Assembly (NCBI GenBank): GCA_947475545.1
Contig: CANJLL010000006.1
Span: 173,669-237,668 of the forward strand
DNA from: Chloroflexota bacterium
Lineage (GTDB): Bacteria; Chloroflexota; Limnocylindria; Limnocylindrales; CSP1-4
Direction of reading: 5' to 3'
DNA: 64,000 bases
A program made the position numbers and the translations under genes. Positions within the stretch are counted from its first letter, which is position 1; the number at the start of each line of letters is the position of its first letter. The notes under the pieces are model-generated. The model ran no database searches. It was not told the origin of the DNA and saw only the letters and a program-made list of their open reading frames with translations. This document shows positions 9,076-21,704 of this stretch, in pieces.

Positions 9076-10335
9076 ATGCTCTACTTGAGCCAGGCGATCG
9101 GTCGACCTGTCCTCGACCTCAACGGTGAGCCAATCGGCAAGGTGGCCGACCTCATCGTCGCCCTCGGCAGCCAGTACCCGCCGTTGACCGGCCTCGTGGC
9201 CGCCACGGACGGTCGCCGCCGCATCTTCCTGCCGTGGTCGTCCGTCGAGCGACTGGACGCGGCCGGCGTGCTCCTGCGCGGCACCACCATCGACGTGAGC
9301 TCGTTCCGCCAGCGCCCCAACGAGATCCTGCTGCGCGCGGACCTGATGGACAAGCAGATCGTGGACATTGACGGCCGCAAGGTGGTCCGCGTCAACGACC
9401 TTCGCCTCGACGAGATCGAGGGCACGCTCCGCCTGGTCGCCGTGGACGTGGGGGCCGCCGGCCTCCTCCGCCGGCTGGGCATCGAGGGCGCCTACCGGCT
9501 CATCGCCCGCAACCTGAACCTGGCCGTCCCGGAGCGCTACATCAGCTGGGAGGACGTGGACCCGGTCGAGTCGTCCGTGGCCTCCGTCAAGCTACGGGTC
9601 CCGCACGCCGGGCTCGCGGAGCTGCACCCGGCCGACCTGGCCGCCATCATCGAGGAGCTGGCGCCGCGCGACCGGGCGGGGGTCCTTGCCTCGCTGGACG
9701 ACGAGGCGGTCGCGGACGCGATGGAGGAGATGGAGCCGGACACGCAGGTCGAAGTCCTGGAGGACCTGGCCCCCGAGCGCGCCGCCGACATCCTCGAGGA
9801 GATGAGCCCGGACGATGCCGCCGACCTGGTCGCCGACCTGGACCAGGACACGCGCGACGAGATTCTCGCGCACATGGAGAAGGACGACGCCGACGCGGTC
9901 AAGGAGCTCCTCGGCTACCCCGAGGATTCGGCCGGCGGCATCATGACCACGGAGTTCGTGGCCATCGAGGCCCACCTGACGGCGGCCAGTGCGATCGACC
10001 GGCTGCGCGAGCTGGAGCCCGACGCCGAGACCATCTACTACGTGTACGTGACCGACGAGGAGGGCCGGCTGATCGGCGTGCTGTCACTCCGGGACCTGAT
10101 CATCGCGCGGCCCGAGCGCCTGGTGCAGGAGTTCATGTTCCGCGAGCCCGTCGCCGTCGCGGTGACCGCGGGCCAGGACGAGGTCGCCGAGGTGGTCGCC
10201 CACTACAACCTGCTGGCGGTGCCGGTGGTCGATGATGAGCGCCGGCTGGTCGGCATCGTCACGGTCGACGACGCCATCGACACCGTCATCCCGACCGGCT
10301 GGAAGCGACGGATGCCGAGGGTCTTCAACCGGTGA
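9076..10335 (+). CDS. soluble PRC-barrel / MgtE-N / CBS protein
   Basis: A 419-residue protein without membrane helices. It begins with PRC-barrel-like segments (IGRPVLDLNGEPIGKVADL and a second copy MDKQIVDIDGRKVVRVNDL), followed from about residue 190 by the MgtE intracellular N domain (HPADLAAIIEEL, LEDLAPERAADILEEM, SPDDAADLVADL) and a CBS pair (GIMTTEFVAIEAHLT... to DDAIDT). This is the cytosolic Mg2+-sensing half of MgtE without its transmembrane channel. It overlaps the next gene, an NRAMP-like transporter, by 4 nt (GTGA), so it is probably the regulatory subunit or metal sensor for that transporter. Domain calls are strong; the partnership is inferred. Confidence 0.88.
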   Translation: MLYLSQAIGRPVLDLNGEPIGKVADLIVALGSQYPPLTGLVAATDGRRRIFLPWSSVERLDAAGVLLRGTTIDVSSFRQRPNEILLRADLMDKQIVDIDGRKVVRVNDLRLDEIEGTLRLVAVDVGAAGLLRRLGIEGAYRLIARNLNLAVPERYISWEDVDPVESSVASVKLRVPHAGLAELHPADLAAIIEELAPRDRAGVLASLDDEAVADAMEEMEPDTQVEVLEDLAPERAADILEEMSPDDAADLVADLDQDTRDEILAHMEKDDADAVKELLGYPEDSAGGIMTTEFVAIEAHLTAASAIDRLRELEPDAETIYYVYVTDEEGRLIGVLSLRDLIIARPERLVQEFMFREPVAVAVTAGQDEVAEVVAHYNLLAVPVVDDERRLVGIVTVDDAIDTVIPTGWKRRMPRVFNR

Positions 10336-11783
10336 GCCGGCCCATCCCGGGCGGTGACGGCGGGCCCAAGGCCGCCCCCGCGATGCCGGCGTCGACCACG
10401 CCCGCGGCCGCCCCGGGCGCCGATGGACCGGCCCGCCCGCCCATCGCCCCGGGTGCCGGAGCCGCCCCGGGTTCGAGTCGCCCCCCCACCACGCCCGGCG
10501 CCCCGCGACCACGCCGCCCGCGCGTCATCACCCCGCTCCCCCGCCTCCCGCTCTGGCGGGTCCGGATGGTGGCCGTCCTCGGCGTGCTGGGCCCGGGCCT
10601 GGTCAGCGGCTTCGCCGACAACGATGCCGGCGGCATCACGACGTACTCCCTGGTCGGGACCCAGTTCGGGTACGGGCTCCTCTGGGTGATCCTGGTCAGC
10701 CAGGTAGCCCTGTTCTTCACGCAGGAGGTCGGGGCCCGGCTGGGCCTGGCGACCGGCAAGGGCCTGATGGGCCTGATCCGGGAACGCTGGGGTGTCCGCT
10801 GGGTCGCCTTTGCGGTCGTCCTGATGCTGGTGGCCAACCTGGGATCCACGGTCGCCGAGTTCGCGGGCATCGGCTCCGCCCTGAGCCTGTTCGGCATCCC
10901 GCCCCAGATCAGCGCCTCCGTGGCAGCGGTGGTGGTGGTGGTCTTCATCGCCGCGGGAAGCTACGGGCGGGTGCAATACCTGTTCGTCGGGATCGGCATC
11001 CTGGTCTCCGTGGGCTACGCCATCTCGGCGATCCTCGCCGGGCCGGACTGGGGCCGCGCGGCCGCCAGCCTGGTGACGCCGCAACTGACGTCGTCGCCGG
11101 CCTACTGGCTGGCCGTGGTGGGAACCGTGGGCACCACGATCACGCCGTGGGGACAGTCCTTCATCCAGTCCTACGTGGCCGACAAGGGCCTGCGCGAGGA
11201 GGACCTGGCCGCCAGCCGGGTCGATGTCTTCTTCGGCGCCCTGCTGACCAACCTGATCGCGGCCTTCATCGTGGTGGCCTGCGCGGCCACGCTCTGGACC
11301 AACGGCCAGACGATCACCACCGCCGCCGACGCCGCCCGAGCCCTGGAGCCGCTGGCCGGGCCGGCCGCGGCCGTGCTGTTCGGCGTCGGGCTGGTGGGCG
11401 CGTCGCTGCTGGGGCTGGGCGTCGTGCCGCTGACCAGCGCGTACGCCACCAGCGAGGCGTTTGGCTGGGAGACGGGCGTGGACTGGAACTGGCGCGAGGC
11501 GCCGGCGTTCTACGCGCTGCTGGCGTTCTTCATCGGGTTCGCCGCCATCTTCGTCATGATCCCGGGCCTGCCGCTGATCCAGGTGATGTTCACCGCGCAG
11601 GTCATCAACGCGCTGCTGCTGCCGTTCATCCTGGTGTTCGTGATGCTCCTGGCCGGGGATCGCAAACTGCTGGGGTCCATGGCCAGCGGCCGGATCCTGC
11701 TGCCAATCGGCTGGCTGGCGACGGGGCTGCTGATCCTGCTCTCGCTGATCCTTGCGGTCACCAGCGTGCTGGGCGGCCCGTAG
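10332..11783 (+). CDS. divergent NRAMP-family divalent metal transporter
   Basis: A 483-residue transporter with an unusual Pro/Ala-rich N-terminal extension of about 65 residues and then about 11 transmembrane segments of the NRAMP/SLC11 fold. In TM1 the usual DPGN is replaced: GFADNDAGG keeps the Asp but not Pro or Asn. In TM6 the canonical methionine motif (xxMPH) becomes TTITPWGQ, with Thr in the Met position. Loss of the Met is what distinguishes the Mg2+-type NRAMP relatives from Mn/Fe transporters, so Mg2+ or another hard cation is a reasonable guess. GTG start overlaps the MgtE-N/CBS gene. The family is certain; substrate is inference. Confidence 0.88.
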   Translation: MSRPIPGGDGGPKAAPAMPASTTPAAAPGADGPARPPIAPGAGAAPGSSRPPTTPGAPRPRRPRVITPLPRLPLWRVRMVAVLGVLGPGLVSGFADNDAGGITTYSLVGTQFGYGLLWVILVSQVALFFTQEVGARLGLATGKGLMGLIRERWGVRWVAFAVVLMLVANLGSTVAEFAGIGSALSLFGIPPQISASVAAVVVVVFIAAGSYGRVQYLFVGIGILVSVGYAISAILAGPDWGRAAASLVTPQLTSSPAYWLAVVGTVGTTITPWGQSFIQSYVADKGLREEDLAASRVDVFFGALLTNLIAAFIVVACAATLWTNGQTITTAADAARALEPLAGPAAAVLFGVGLVGASLLGLGVVPLTSAYATSEAFGWETGVDWNWREAPAFYALLAFFIGFAAIFVMIPGLPLIQVMFTAQVINALLLPFILVFVMLLAGDRKLLGSMASGRILLPIGWLATGLLILLSLILAVTSVLGGP

Positions 11784-11821
11784 CCCCAGGGGTCAGCCCA
11801 GGGTCCAGGCCGGGGCCGGCC

Positions 11822-12640
11822 CTACTGGCCGGTCAGCAGCAGCTTCAGGCTCGACGCGACCAGCCGGGCAAACCCCGTGACCCCGTACCAGCGCGGGTGG
11901 CATCGGGCGATCCGCCAGCGGGCCGATTCCATGTCGCGAATCCGCTGGGGGTTGCGGCTGGGAGCCGCGTGCTTGCGGTACTGGAGCAGCGGCTCGTCCA
12001 CGCCGGCCCCCAGCCAGCCCGTGCTGACCATCGCGGCCCAGAGCGCCCAGTCCTCGTGATGGTCGGCGAAGACGGCATCAAACCCACCCACCGCCTCGTA
12101 CGCGGCCTTGCGGACCAGGCTGGACGCGTGGGCGAAGTTGCCGAAGCGCAGCGCACCCGCATCAAAGGGCCGGCCGGCCACCACCCCGGACTGGGTCCCG
12201 ATGTAGCGCACGCCCGTGTACACGAAGCCCACGCGCGCATCCGCCAGCAACGGACGCGTCCGGGCCACATAGGTGGGCTCGAACACGTCGTCCGCGTTGA
12301 GCAGGCAGTAGAAGGGCGTCGCGACGCGGGCGACACCGGCCCGGAACGCCGCGATGGCGCCGCCGTGCGGGAGCGACACCACCTCCACGCCCAGGGCGCT
12401 GGCAGTCTGGACGCTGTCGTCGTCCGATCCGTCGTCCACGACGACCACGCGGCACGGGACGGTCTGGGCCAGCGCGCTGGCGACGGCCTCCGCGATGAAC
12501 GGGCCCTGGTTGTACGAGGTGACGACGATGGTGACGTCGGGCCGCGCGGCCTCGACCTGGGCGTTGGCGGCCGCGATCTCGGCGTTGGCGGCCGCCTCCG
12601 GGGCCTGGGCGGCGGATTCGTTGGGCTGGCCGGCGGCCAC
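11822..12640 (-). CDS. family 2 glycosyltransferase
   Basis: About 272 residues. GT-A fold glycosyltransferase: [20 protein letters not shown] at the N terminus, [11 protein letters not shown] nucleotide-sugar loop, and NADDVFEP as the DxD-equivalent metal site. The C-terminal half contains [17 protein letters not shown]. The GTG at 12640 is chosen because GAGGAG lies about 7 nt upstream; the track ORF starts further up in non-coding sequence. It is transcribed divergently from gmd and convergently with the NRAMP gene, so it forms the left edge of the polysaccharide cluster. Acceptor and donor cannot be predicted. Confidence 0.88.
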   Translation of the reverse strand: MAAGQPNESAAQAPEAAANAEIAAANAQVEAARPDVTIVVTSYNQGPFIAEAVASALAQTVPCRVVVVDDGSDDDSVQTASALGVEVVSLPHGGAIAAFRAGVARVATPFYCLLNADDVFEPTYVARTRPLLADARVGFVYTGVRYIGTQSGVVAGRPFDAGALRFGNFAHASSLVRKAAYEAVGGFDAVFADHHEDWALWAAMVSTGWLGAGVDEPLLQYRKHAAPSRNPQRIRDMESARWRIARCHPRWYGVTGFARLVASSLKLLLTGQ

Positions 12641-12762
12641 GGGTGGTCTCCTCTGCGGGCGGTCGAAGCATACCGGGGCCGGGCGTGGGCCCCGGTCGCC
12701 GTCCGGCGCCCGGGGGGCGGCTTCTGCGGGCGTTCGCTTCGGCGTTCGGAAGCGCCGCGGGG

Positions 12763-12789
12763 GTGCACGCCCGCGTCGCAGGCGTGCAC
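12763..12789. repeat. perfect inverted repeat upstream of gmd
   Basis: GTGCACGCC (12763-12771), 9-nt spacer, GGCGTGCAC (12781-12789): both 9-bp arms match perfectly. It abuts a TATTCT box and lies in the intergenic region between two divergent polysaccharide genes. Could be an operator for a dimeric regulator or an RNA hairpin. Confidence 0.6.
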
Positions 12790-12795
12790 TATTCT
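12790..12795 (+). promoter_or_regulatory. -10-like box TATTCT upstream of gmd
   Basis: TATTCT directly follows the inverted repeat; predicted start near 12802, giving a leader of about 33 nt to the GTG. No good -35 hexamer, because its position is occupied by the repeat. Confidence 0.35.
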
Positions 12796-12834
12796 TCCCG
12801 AGACATCTCGCCCCACAGCGGAGCCACCCGCCAC

Positions 12835-16319
<3,485 letters not shown>

Positions 16320-16323
<4 letters not shown>

Positions 16324-17477
16324 CCGGCGCGCGGGCGGGCACCGCCGCCCCGGCCTCGCCGCGGATTGCCACCGTCCACCTGGTCTACCCGCACGGCGCG
16401 TCGGTCGGCACGCCGGACGCCATCGGCCGAAACCTGGGGGCGCGCCTGGAGCGGCGCTACCGGGTGGAGTACCACGACTGGACGGCGCGCGACCGCATCA
16501 CGCCCGCACCCAACGCCGCTCTGGTTGGCCACCCGCATCCGCTGCCCGGCACGGTCTTCCGGCGGAGCAGCCGGGCGGCGGGCTGGGGCCGCGTGTTGAT
16601 GCTGGCCCCGTTCGTGACGACGCCGGCGCAGGTCGCGTTCGAGGATGGCGTGGTTCGCCGGAGCGACCTGGTCCTGGCCATCACGGGCCCCTACTGGCTC
16701 TCCGTCCTGGGTGCCTCGGCGGTGGCCCACTGGGCGCCGCGGATGCGACGGCTGGACCTGGCCATCGACCGGGCCGACTTCCCGCCCCTGAAGGTCGACT
16801 TCAACCCGCCCGGGCAGCGACGCTTCGCGTACATCGGCAACAACGCCCCGGCCAAGAACACGCCGTACCTGTCGGCCATCGCCGCCCGGCTGCCCGGGAC
16901 GGACCTGGCCTGGCTTGGCACCGATCGGCGCCCGATCGAAGGACTCCGCCCGCTGGGCTGGCAGGACTTCGCCACGCCGGCGTCGCGGGCGTTGATCGGC
17001 ACCTTTGACTTCCTGGTGACCGTGGGGCGATCCGACGCCAACCCCACCACCATCCTCGAGGCGATGGCCTGGGGCCTCATCCCCGTCTGCACGCCGCAGA
17101 GCGGCTACGACGGCGTCCCGGGGATCATCAACGTGCCCCTCGATGACGTGGACGGCGCCGTGGCCGTGATCGAACGCCTCCAGGGCCTCCCGGACCAGGA
17201 GCTGCGCCGGCTCCAGGCCGACAACTGGCGTGCACTCGACGAGCGCTACACCTGGGACCGCTTTGCCGACGCGGTGATCGACGCGATCGAGGCGAACGGC
17301 CGGCCGGCGCTCGGCCCGGATTCGGCCGTCCGCCGGATCCACCTGGCATGGGCGGCGATCACCTCGCCGGAGACGTCGCCGCTGGCCCTGCTCCCGTCGC
17401 TCGCCCGGAACCGGCTTCGGCGCTGGCGCAGAATAGCCCGCAGGGTTGGACCATCAGGCTCGGCGGGCAAGGGATGA
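16320..17477 (+). CDS. GT-B glycosyltransferase
   Basis: A 385-residue protein from the ATG at 16320, overlapping the flippase stop (ATGA). The C-terminal half has the nucleotide-sugar half of a GT-B fold: RRFAYIGNNAPAKNTPYLSA, then VTVGRSDANPTTILEAMAWGLIPVCT, where the E in TILEAMA corresponds to the conserved E of GT4/GT1 enzymes. The N-terminal half is unlike standard GT4. The very basic C-terminal tail (RNRLRRWRRIARRV) may attach it to the membrane. Donor and acceptor unknown. Confidence 0.75.
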
Positions 17478-17481
17478 CGAC

Positions 17482-18303
17482 ATGACGATCGACGAGGCGA
17501 TTCGCGCGCTGCGGAACGACCCGGGGTCGGCCGCCCTCGTTCGGGACGCCTACCTGGGCCGGGACGTCGTCGACTCCATCGAGCGGTTCTGCGCGTCCGC
17601 GGAGTTCGCGGCGGTCCAGGCGCTGCTCGGCAACCGGATCGCTGGCGCCACCATCTTGGACCTGGGTGCGGGCATCGGCATGGCGTCGGTCGCGTTCCGG
17701 CGAGCGGGTGCCGCACGGGTGATCGCCATCGAGCCGGACGACAGCGACGAGGTGGGCCGCGGGGCCATGGCCCGGGGCGGCGTCGAGGCCGAGGTCGTCT
17801 CCGCGTTCGGCGAGGAGCTCCCCATCCCCGGCGGGAGCATCGACATCGTGTACGCCCGGCAGGTCCTCCATCACGCCCAGGACCTGGAGGCGATCCTGCG
17901 GGAGATCGCCCGGATCCTGCGGCCGGGCGGCGCCTTCGTCGCGTGCCGGGAGCACGTGATCTCCAACGACGAGGAGTTGCGCGCGTTCCTGGCCGCCCAT
18001 CCCGTCAACCGGCTCGCGGGCGGCGAGAACGCCTTCCCGCTGGACCGCTACCGCTCCGCGATCCTGGGCTCGGGACTCCGCCTGGAGGCGCAGCTGGGGC
18101 CCTGGGACAGCGTCATCAACACGTTCCCGCTGATCGGCTCTGATGCCGAGCTGCGGGCCATGGCCCAGGACCGCCTGGTGCGGCGGTTCGGCCGCGCGGG
18201 CGCCCTCCTCGCCCGGATCCCCGGCGTGCAGGCGATGGTCCGGCGCCGGATCCAGCCGATGGTGCCGGGGCGGGTGTACACCTTCCTGGCGGTCAAGCCG
18301 TGA
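17482..18303 (+). CDS. class I SAM-dependent methyltransferase
   Basis: A 273-residue methyltransferase of the UbiE/type-11 kind. SAM motif I is ILDLGAGIGMAS, motif II has VIAIEPDD, and ARQVLHHAQDLEAILREIARILRPGG is the usual motif region around strands 4-5. ATG at 17482 with AAGGGA about 8 nt upstream. Embedded in the polysaccharide operon, so it may methylate a sugar or a glycan terminus; nothing in the sequence defines the acceptor. Confidence 0.85.
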   Translation: MTIDEAIRALRNDPGSAALVRDAYLGRDVVDSIERFCASAEFAAVQALLGNRIAGATILDLGAGIGMASVAFRRAGAARVIAIEPDDSDEVGRGAMARGGVEAEVVSAFGEELPIPGGSIDIVYARQVLHHAQDLEAILREIARILRPGGAFVACREHVISNDEELRAFLAAHPVNRLAGGENAFPLDRYRSAILGSGLRLEAQLGPWDSVINTFPLIGSDAELRAMAQDRLVRRFGRAGALLARIPGVQAMVRRRIQPMVPGRVYTFLAVKP

Positions 18304-19430
18304 CGGCTGCCCCGGGCGGGCCGGGCGGGCCCGGCGGGTGGCGGATCGCGCGGACGGCCGTCGTGACGGGTGCGGCGGGTCAGGACGGCTACCTCCTGAC
18401 CAGGCGCCTCCTCGCCGAGGGTAGCACCGTCCACGCCGTGGTCCGGCCCGGATCCTCCCGGGAGGCCATCGCGGTAGACGCCGCCGAGGCGCCCCGCCTC
18501 CACGTCCACGCCATCGACCTGGCGGACGTCGCCGGGCTCGCCGACCTCATCCGGACCATCCGGCCCGACGAGCTGTACAACCTGGCCGGGCTGAGCAGCG
18601 TGTCTGCCTCCTTCGGGGACCCCCTCACCACCTGGGAGACCAACGCCCGGTCGGTGGTGACCATGCTGGAGGCCGTCCGCCGGGACAGCCCGGAGACCCG
18701 CTTCTACCAGGCCTCCTCAAGCGAGATGTTCGGCGGGCTGCCCGGCGAGAGCGTCGTCCACGACGAGACATCGCCGCTGCTGCCCCAGAGCCCGTACGCC
18801 GCCGCCAAGGCTTCGGCGCATCTCGCCTGCCAGGTCTACCGGGCCGCGTTCGGCCTGCGCGTCGCGTGCGGGATCTCGTTCAACCACGAGTCCAGCCGCC
18901 GCCCCGGGACGTTCCTGACCCGCAAGGTGGTGGACCACGTCCGACGGCTGCGCGACCTGGGCCCCGCCGGGCGCGCCGGCCTGGCGCCCATGCGGATGGG
19001 CAACCTGGGCGCGCGGCGGGACTGGGGCTTCGCCCCGGACTACGTCGAGGGCATCCTGCGGATCTCCCGCCAGGTGGAGGCACGGGCCACGCTGCTGGGC
19101 CGCGAGCCGGAGCCGGACACCGGCGCGGCGTACCGCGACTACATCCTGGGCACGGGCGAGCTCCACGGGGTCTGGGAGCTGGTGGACCGCGCCTTCGCGC
19201 TGGCCGGCATGGACCTCGACTGGGACATGACCGCCGTGGATCCGGCCGACTGGGCCGCCACGTTCCGCGATTCGGGGGCCGTGGCCGTCGCGGTGGACGC
19301 GCAGCTGATCCGCCCGGCCGACCCCATCGCCATCCAGGCCGATCCCACCCGCGCCCGCGTGGAGCTGGGCTGGACGGCCCGCCCGGGCCTCGACACGTTC
19401 CTGGCGGAGATGCTCGCCAATGGGGGCTGA
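18300..19430 (+). CDS. GDP-mannose 4,6-dehydratase paralogue
   Basis: A 376-residue extended SDR closely patterned on Gmd: VVTGAAGQDGYLLTRRL, ELYNLAGLSSVSASFGDP, FYQASSSEMFGG, catalytic YAAAK and NHESSRRPGTFLTRKVV. Compared with the gmd upstream it has a divergent middle section (LRDLGPAGRAGLAPMRMG and EPEPDTGAAYRDY insertions) and a longer C-terminal part. It begins with a GTG that overlaps the methyltransferase stop. It could serve a second GDP-6-deoxyhexose branch such as GDP-rhamnose or a 6-deoxy-4-keto derivative. Family call is strong, the exact product uncertain. Confidence 0.85.
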   Translation: MTAAPGGPGGPGGWRIARTAVVTGAAGQDGYLLTRRLLAEGSTVHAVVRPGSSREAIAVDAAEAPRLHVHAIDLADVAGLADLIRTIRPDELYNLAGLSSVSASFGDPLTTWETNARSVVTMLEAVRRDSPETRFYQASSSEMFGGLPGESVVHDETSPLLPQSPYAAAKASAHLACQVYRAAFGLRVACGISFNHESSRRPGTFLTRKVVDHVRRLRDLGPAGRAGLAPMRMGNLGARRDWGFAPDYVEGILRISRQVEARATLLGREPEPDTGAAYRDYILGTGELHGVWELVDRAFALAGMDLDWDMTAVDPADWAATFRDSGAVAVAVDAQLIRPADPIAIQADPTRARVELGWTARPGLDTFLAEMLANGG

Positions 19431-20805
19431 GCCGGGCCCCGCGGCACGCGCCGGCGACACCGGGCGCGACGGAGCCGAGGCCGGCAACACCGCTACCCGG
19501 CCGCTCCGCGTCGAGACCGCTACCCGGCCGCTCCGCGTCGCCGTCGACGCGCGGCTGGAGGACGGCCGCGCCGGCGGCGTCCAGCAGTACGTCCTGGGCC
19601 TCGCCGCCGCGCTGTGCGAGTTGGACGACGGCGACGAGTCGTACGAGTTCCTCGGCGAACCCGGCCAGCAGGCCTGGCTGACGCCGTACCTGTCGGGTGA
19701 CTGGCGGTTCATCCCGCCTCTCGCGGCCGGGGCGCCGCCGCCGTCGGGAGCCGCCGCGCTGCGCCGGGCGATCGGCCAGCGGCTGCCGGTCGCCCGAACT
19801 GCCTGGCGCCGCCTGGCCCGCCGCGGCCGGCCGGAGTCGGTGGTGGTCGCCACATCGGACGGCACGCTGGAGGGGTCCGGCGTCGACGTGGTCCACTTCG
19901 CCTTCCAGGGCGCGTTCCGGACCGCGGTCCCGTCCGTCTACCAGCCGTGGGACCTCCAGCACGTCCACCTGCCAGAGTTCTTCAGCGACGTCCAGCGCCG
20001 CTGGCGTGACGCCGCGTACGGCGCGTTCTGCGAGCAGGCGGCGCTGGTGGTGGTCGCCAGCGAGTGGGCCCGCGGTGACGTGGCCACCCACCTGGGCGTG
20101 CCGCGCGAGAAGATCGCCGTCGTCGACGTCCCACCCGTGGTCCGCGCGTACCCCGTCCCGGACGCCGCGGCGATCGAGGCAACGCGCACCGCGCTGGACC
20201 TGCCCGCCCGGTTCGCCTACTACCCGGCCCAGGCGTGGCCGCACAAGAACCACATCCGCCTGCTGGAGGCCATCGCGCGGCTACGCGATCGCGACGGGAT
20301 CCGGGTGGACCTGGTCTGCTCGGGCGGCCAAAACGAGCACTTTGCCGAGGTGGAGCGGGTCATGCGCCGGCTGGGCCTCCAGGACCAGGTGCGCTTCATC
20401 GGCTTCGTGGAGCCCATCGCGGTCCAGGCGCTCTACCGGCTGGCGCGCCTCATGGTCTTCCCCAGCCTGTTCGAGGGCTGGGGGCTGCCCATCGTGGAGG
20501 CCTTCGCGGTGGGCCTGCCGGTGGCCTGCTCCAACGTCACCTCGCTGCCCGACCTGGTGGGCGACGCCGCGCTCACGTTCGACCCGCTGGACGTCGATGC
20601 CATGGCCACCGCCATCGGCTCGCTCTGGGAGGACGACGCCCGATGCGCCACGCTCGCCGAGCGCGGCCGGCGGGTGGTGGACCGGTTCGACTGGGGCGAG
20701 ACCGCCCGAACGCTTCGCGCGCACTACCGCTCCATCGGCGGGCGCCCGCTGGACGAGGCCGACCGCGCGCGGATCGCCCGCAGCCTGGGGCCCGACGGCC
20801 GATGA
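19420..20805 (+). CDS. family 4 glycosyltransferase
   Basis: A 461-residue GT-B enzyme. N-terminal acceptor half begins RVAVDARLEDGRAGGVQQYVLGL; the C-terminal donor half has FAYYPAQAWPHKNHIRLLEA, VRFIGFVEP, and FPSLFEGWGLPIVEAFAVGLPVACS, the standard GT4 EX7E region. Before the conserved part is a low-complexity N terminus of about 38 residues that contains a tandem 9-residue repeat. The start overlaps the previous gene by 11 nt and the next gene by 4 nt, so it is inside the operon. Probably mannosyl- or rhamnosyltransferase-like; donor not predictable. Confidence 0.88.
   Translation: MGAEPGPAARAGDTGRDGAEAGNTATRPLRVETATRPLRVAVDARLEDGRAGGVQQYVLGLAAALCELDDGDESYEFLGEPGQQAWLTPYLSGDWRFIPPLAAGAPPPSGAAALRRAIGQRLPVARTAWRRLARRGRPESVVVATSDGTLEGSGVDVVHFAFQGAFRTAVPSVYQPWDLQHVHLPEFFSDVQRRWRDAAYGAFCEQAALVVVASEWARGDVATHLGVPREKIAVVDVPPVVRAYPVPDAAAIEATRTALDLPARFAYYPAQAWPHKNHIRLLEAIARLRDRDGIRVDLVCSGGQNEHFAEVERVMRRLGLQDQVRFIGFVEPIAVQALYRLARLMVFPSLFEGWGLPIVEAFAVGLPVACSNVTSLPDLVGDAALTFDPLDVDAMATAIGSLWEDDARCATLAERGRRVVDRFDWGETARTLRAHYRSIGGRPLDEADRARIARSLGPDGR
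19489..19540 (+). repeat. 27-bp tandem duplication in the GT4 N terminus
   Basis: A 25-nt unit beginning ACCGCTACCCGG occurs identically at 19489-19513 and 19516-19540, period 27 nt. In protein it gives ATRPLRVET-ATRPLRVAV. It lies before the conserved domain and keeps the frame. Confidence 0.85.
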
Positions 20806-21704
20806 CGAACCAGGAAGAGGCGGCGCGAGCGACCGGCGACCAGGCCACGGCCCGGCCCACCGTGACGATCATCACGCCCTCGTTCAACCAGGGCCGCTTC
20901 CTGGCCGCCGCTATCGATTCCATCCTGGGCCAGGACTACCCGGCCATCGAGCACCTGGTGCTGGACGCCGCCAGCACGGACGAGACCCTCGATGTCCTGC
21001 GCGGCTACGGCGACCGGGTCCGCTGGATCTCCGAGCCGGATCACGGCCAGGGCGACGCGATCGAGAAGGGCTTCGCCCGGACCGGCGGCCAGGTCATCGC
21101 CTGGCTCAACGCCGACGACGTCTACCTGCCCGGGGCCGTGAGCGCGGCCGTGGCGGCCCTGGAGGCCCAGCCCGGCCTGGCGGGCGTCTATGGCAACGCG
21201 GAGTTCATCGACGCCGCCGGGGGCGTCATGGGCCCGTGCACGCAGGTGGAGCCATACGACCCGGCCCGCCTGGTCAACCAGCTCGACTACATCGTCCAGC
21301 CCGCCACGTTCTTCCGGCGCGCCACCTACGAGGCGGCGGGGGGCCTGGACCCGGGGCTGCGCTACTGCCTGGACTACGACCTGTGGATCCGGATGGGCAC
21401 GCTGGCGCCGTTCCGCCACCTGGAGCGGACCCTGGCGCAGGTCCGCATCCACGCGCAGACCAAGACGGCCAGCGGCGGGCTGGGCCGGCTGCTGGAGATC
21501 GAGCGGATGATCGCCCGCCACGGCCGCGGCTCGCTCCCCCTGGGCTTCCAGCGCGAGGCGCTCAATGCGGCGCTTGACGGCCTCCCGGGCGCGGTGCGAG
21601 CGGGTCGCTGGGGCGAGGTCTCGCAGCGAGTGTCCCTGGCGGCGCGCTACGGCGCCCGAATCGCCGGCCGGCGGCTGCGCCGGCTGGTCCGCCGGCCCAC
21701 GTGA
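20802..21704 (+). CDS. family 2 glycosyltransferase
   Basis: A 300-residue GT-A enzyme: VTIITPSFNQGRFLAAAIDS, HLVLDAASTDET, and WLNADDVYLPGAV as the metal-binding NADD. It has the GNAEFIDAAG and LDYDLWIRMG features of a common GT2 subgroup seen in surface polysaccharide clusters. ATG at 20802 overlaps the GT4 stop (ATGA). The ORF track begins in the other frame of the preceding gene, so the short start is preferred. Confidence 0.88.
   Translation: MTNQEEAARATGDQATARPTVTIITPSFNQGRFLAAAIDSILGQDYPAIEHLVLDAASTDETLDVLRGYGDRVRWISEPDHGQGDAIEKGFARTGGQVIAWLNADDVYLPGAVSAAVAALEAQPGLAGVYGNAEFIDAAGGVMGPCTQVEPYDPARLVNQLDYIVQPATFFRRATYEAAGGLDPGLRYCLDYDLWIRMGTLAPFRHLERTLAQVRIHAQTKTASGGLGRLLEIERMIARHGRGSLPLGFQREALNAALDGLPGAVRAGRWGEVSQRVSLAARYGARIAGRRLRRLVRRPT

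Noticed and set aside
6680-9088. 802-aa plus-strand ORF across polX
   Set aside because: Antisense shadow; polX on the minus strand has every expected motif.
10460-10480. GGGTTCGAGTCG, similar to a tRNA T-loop
   Set aside because: It lies in the coding N terminus of the NRAMP gene and no acceptor or anticodon stem can be built around it.
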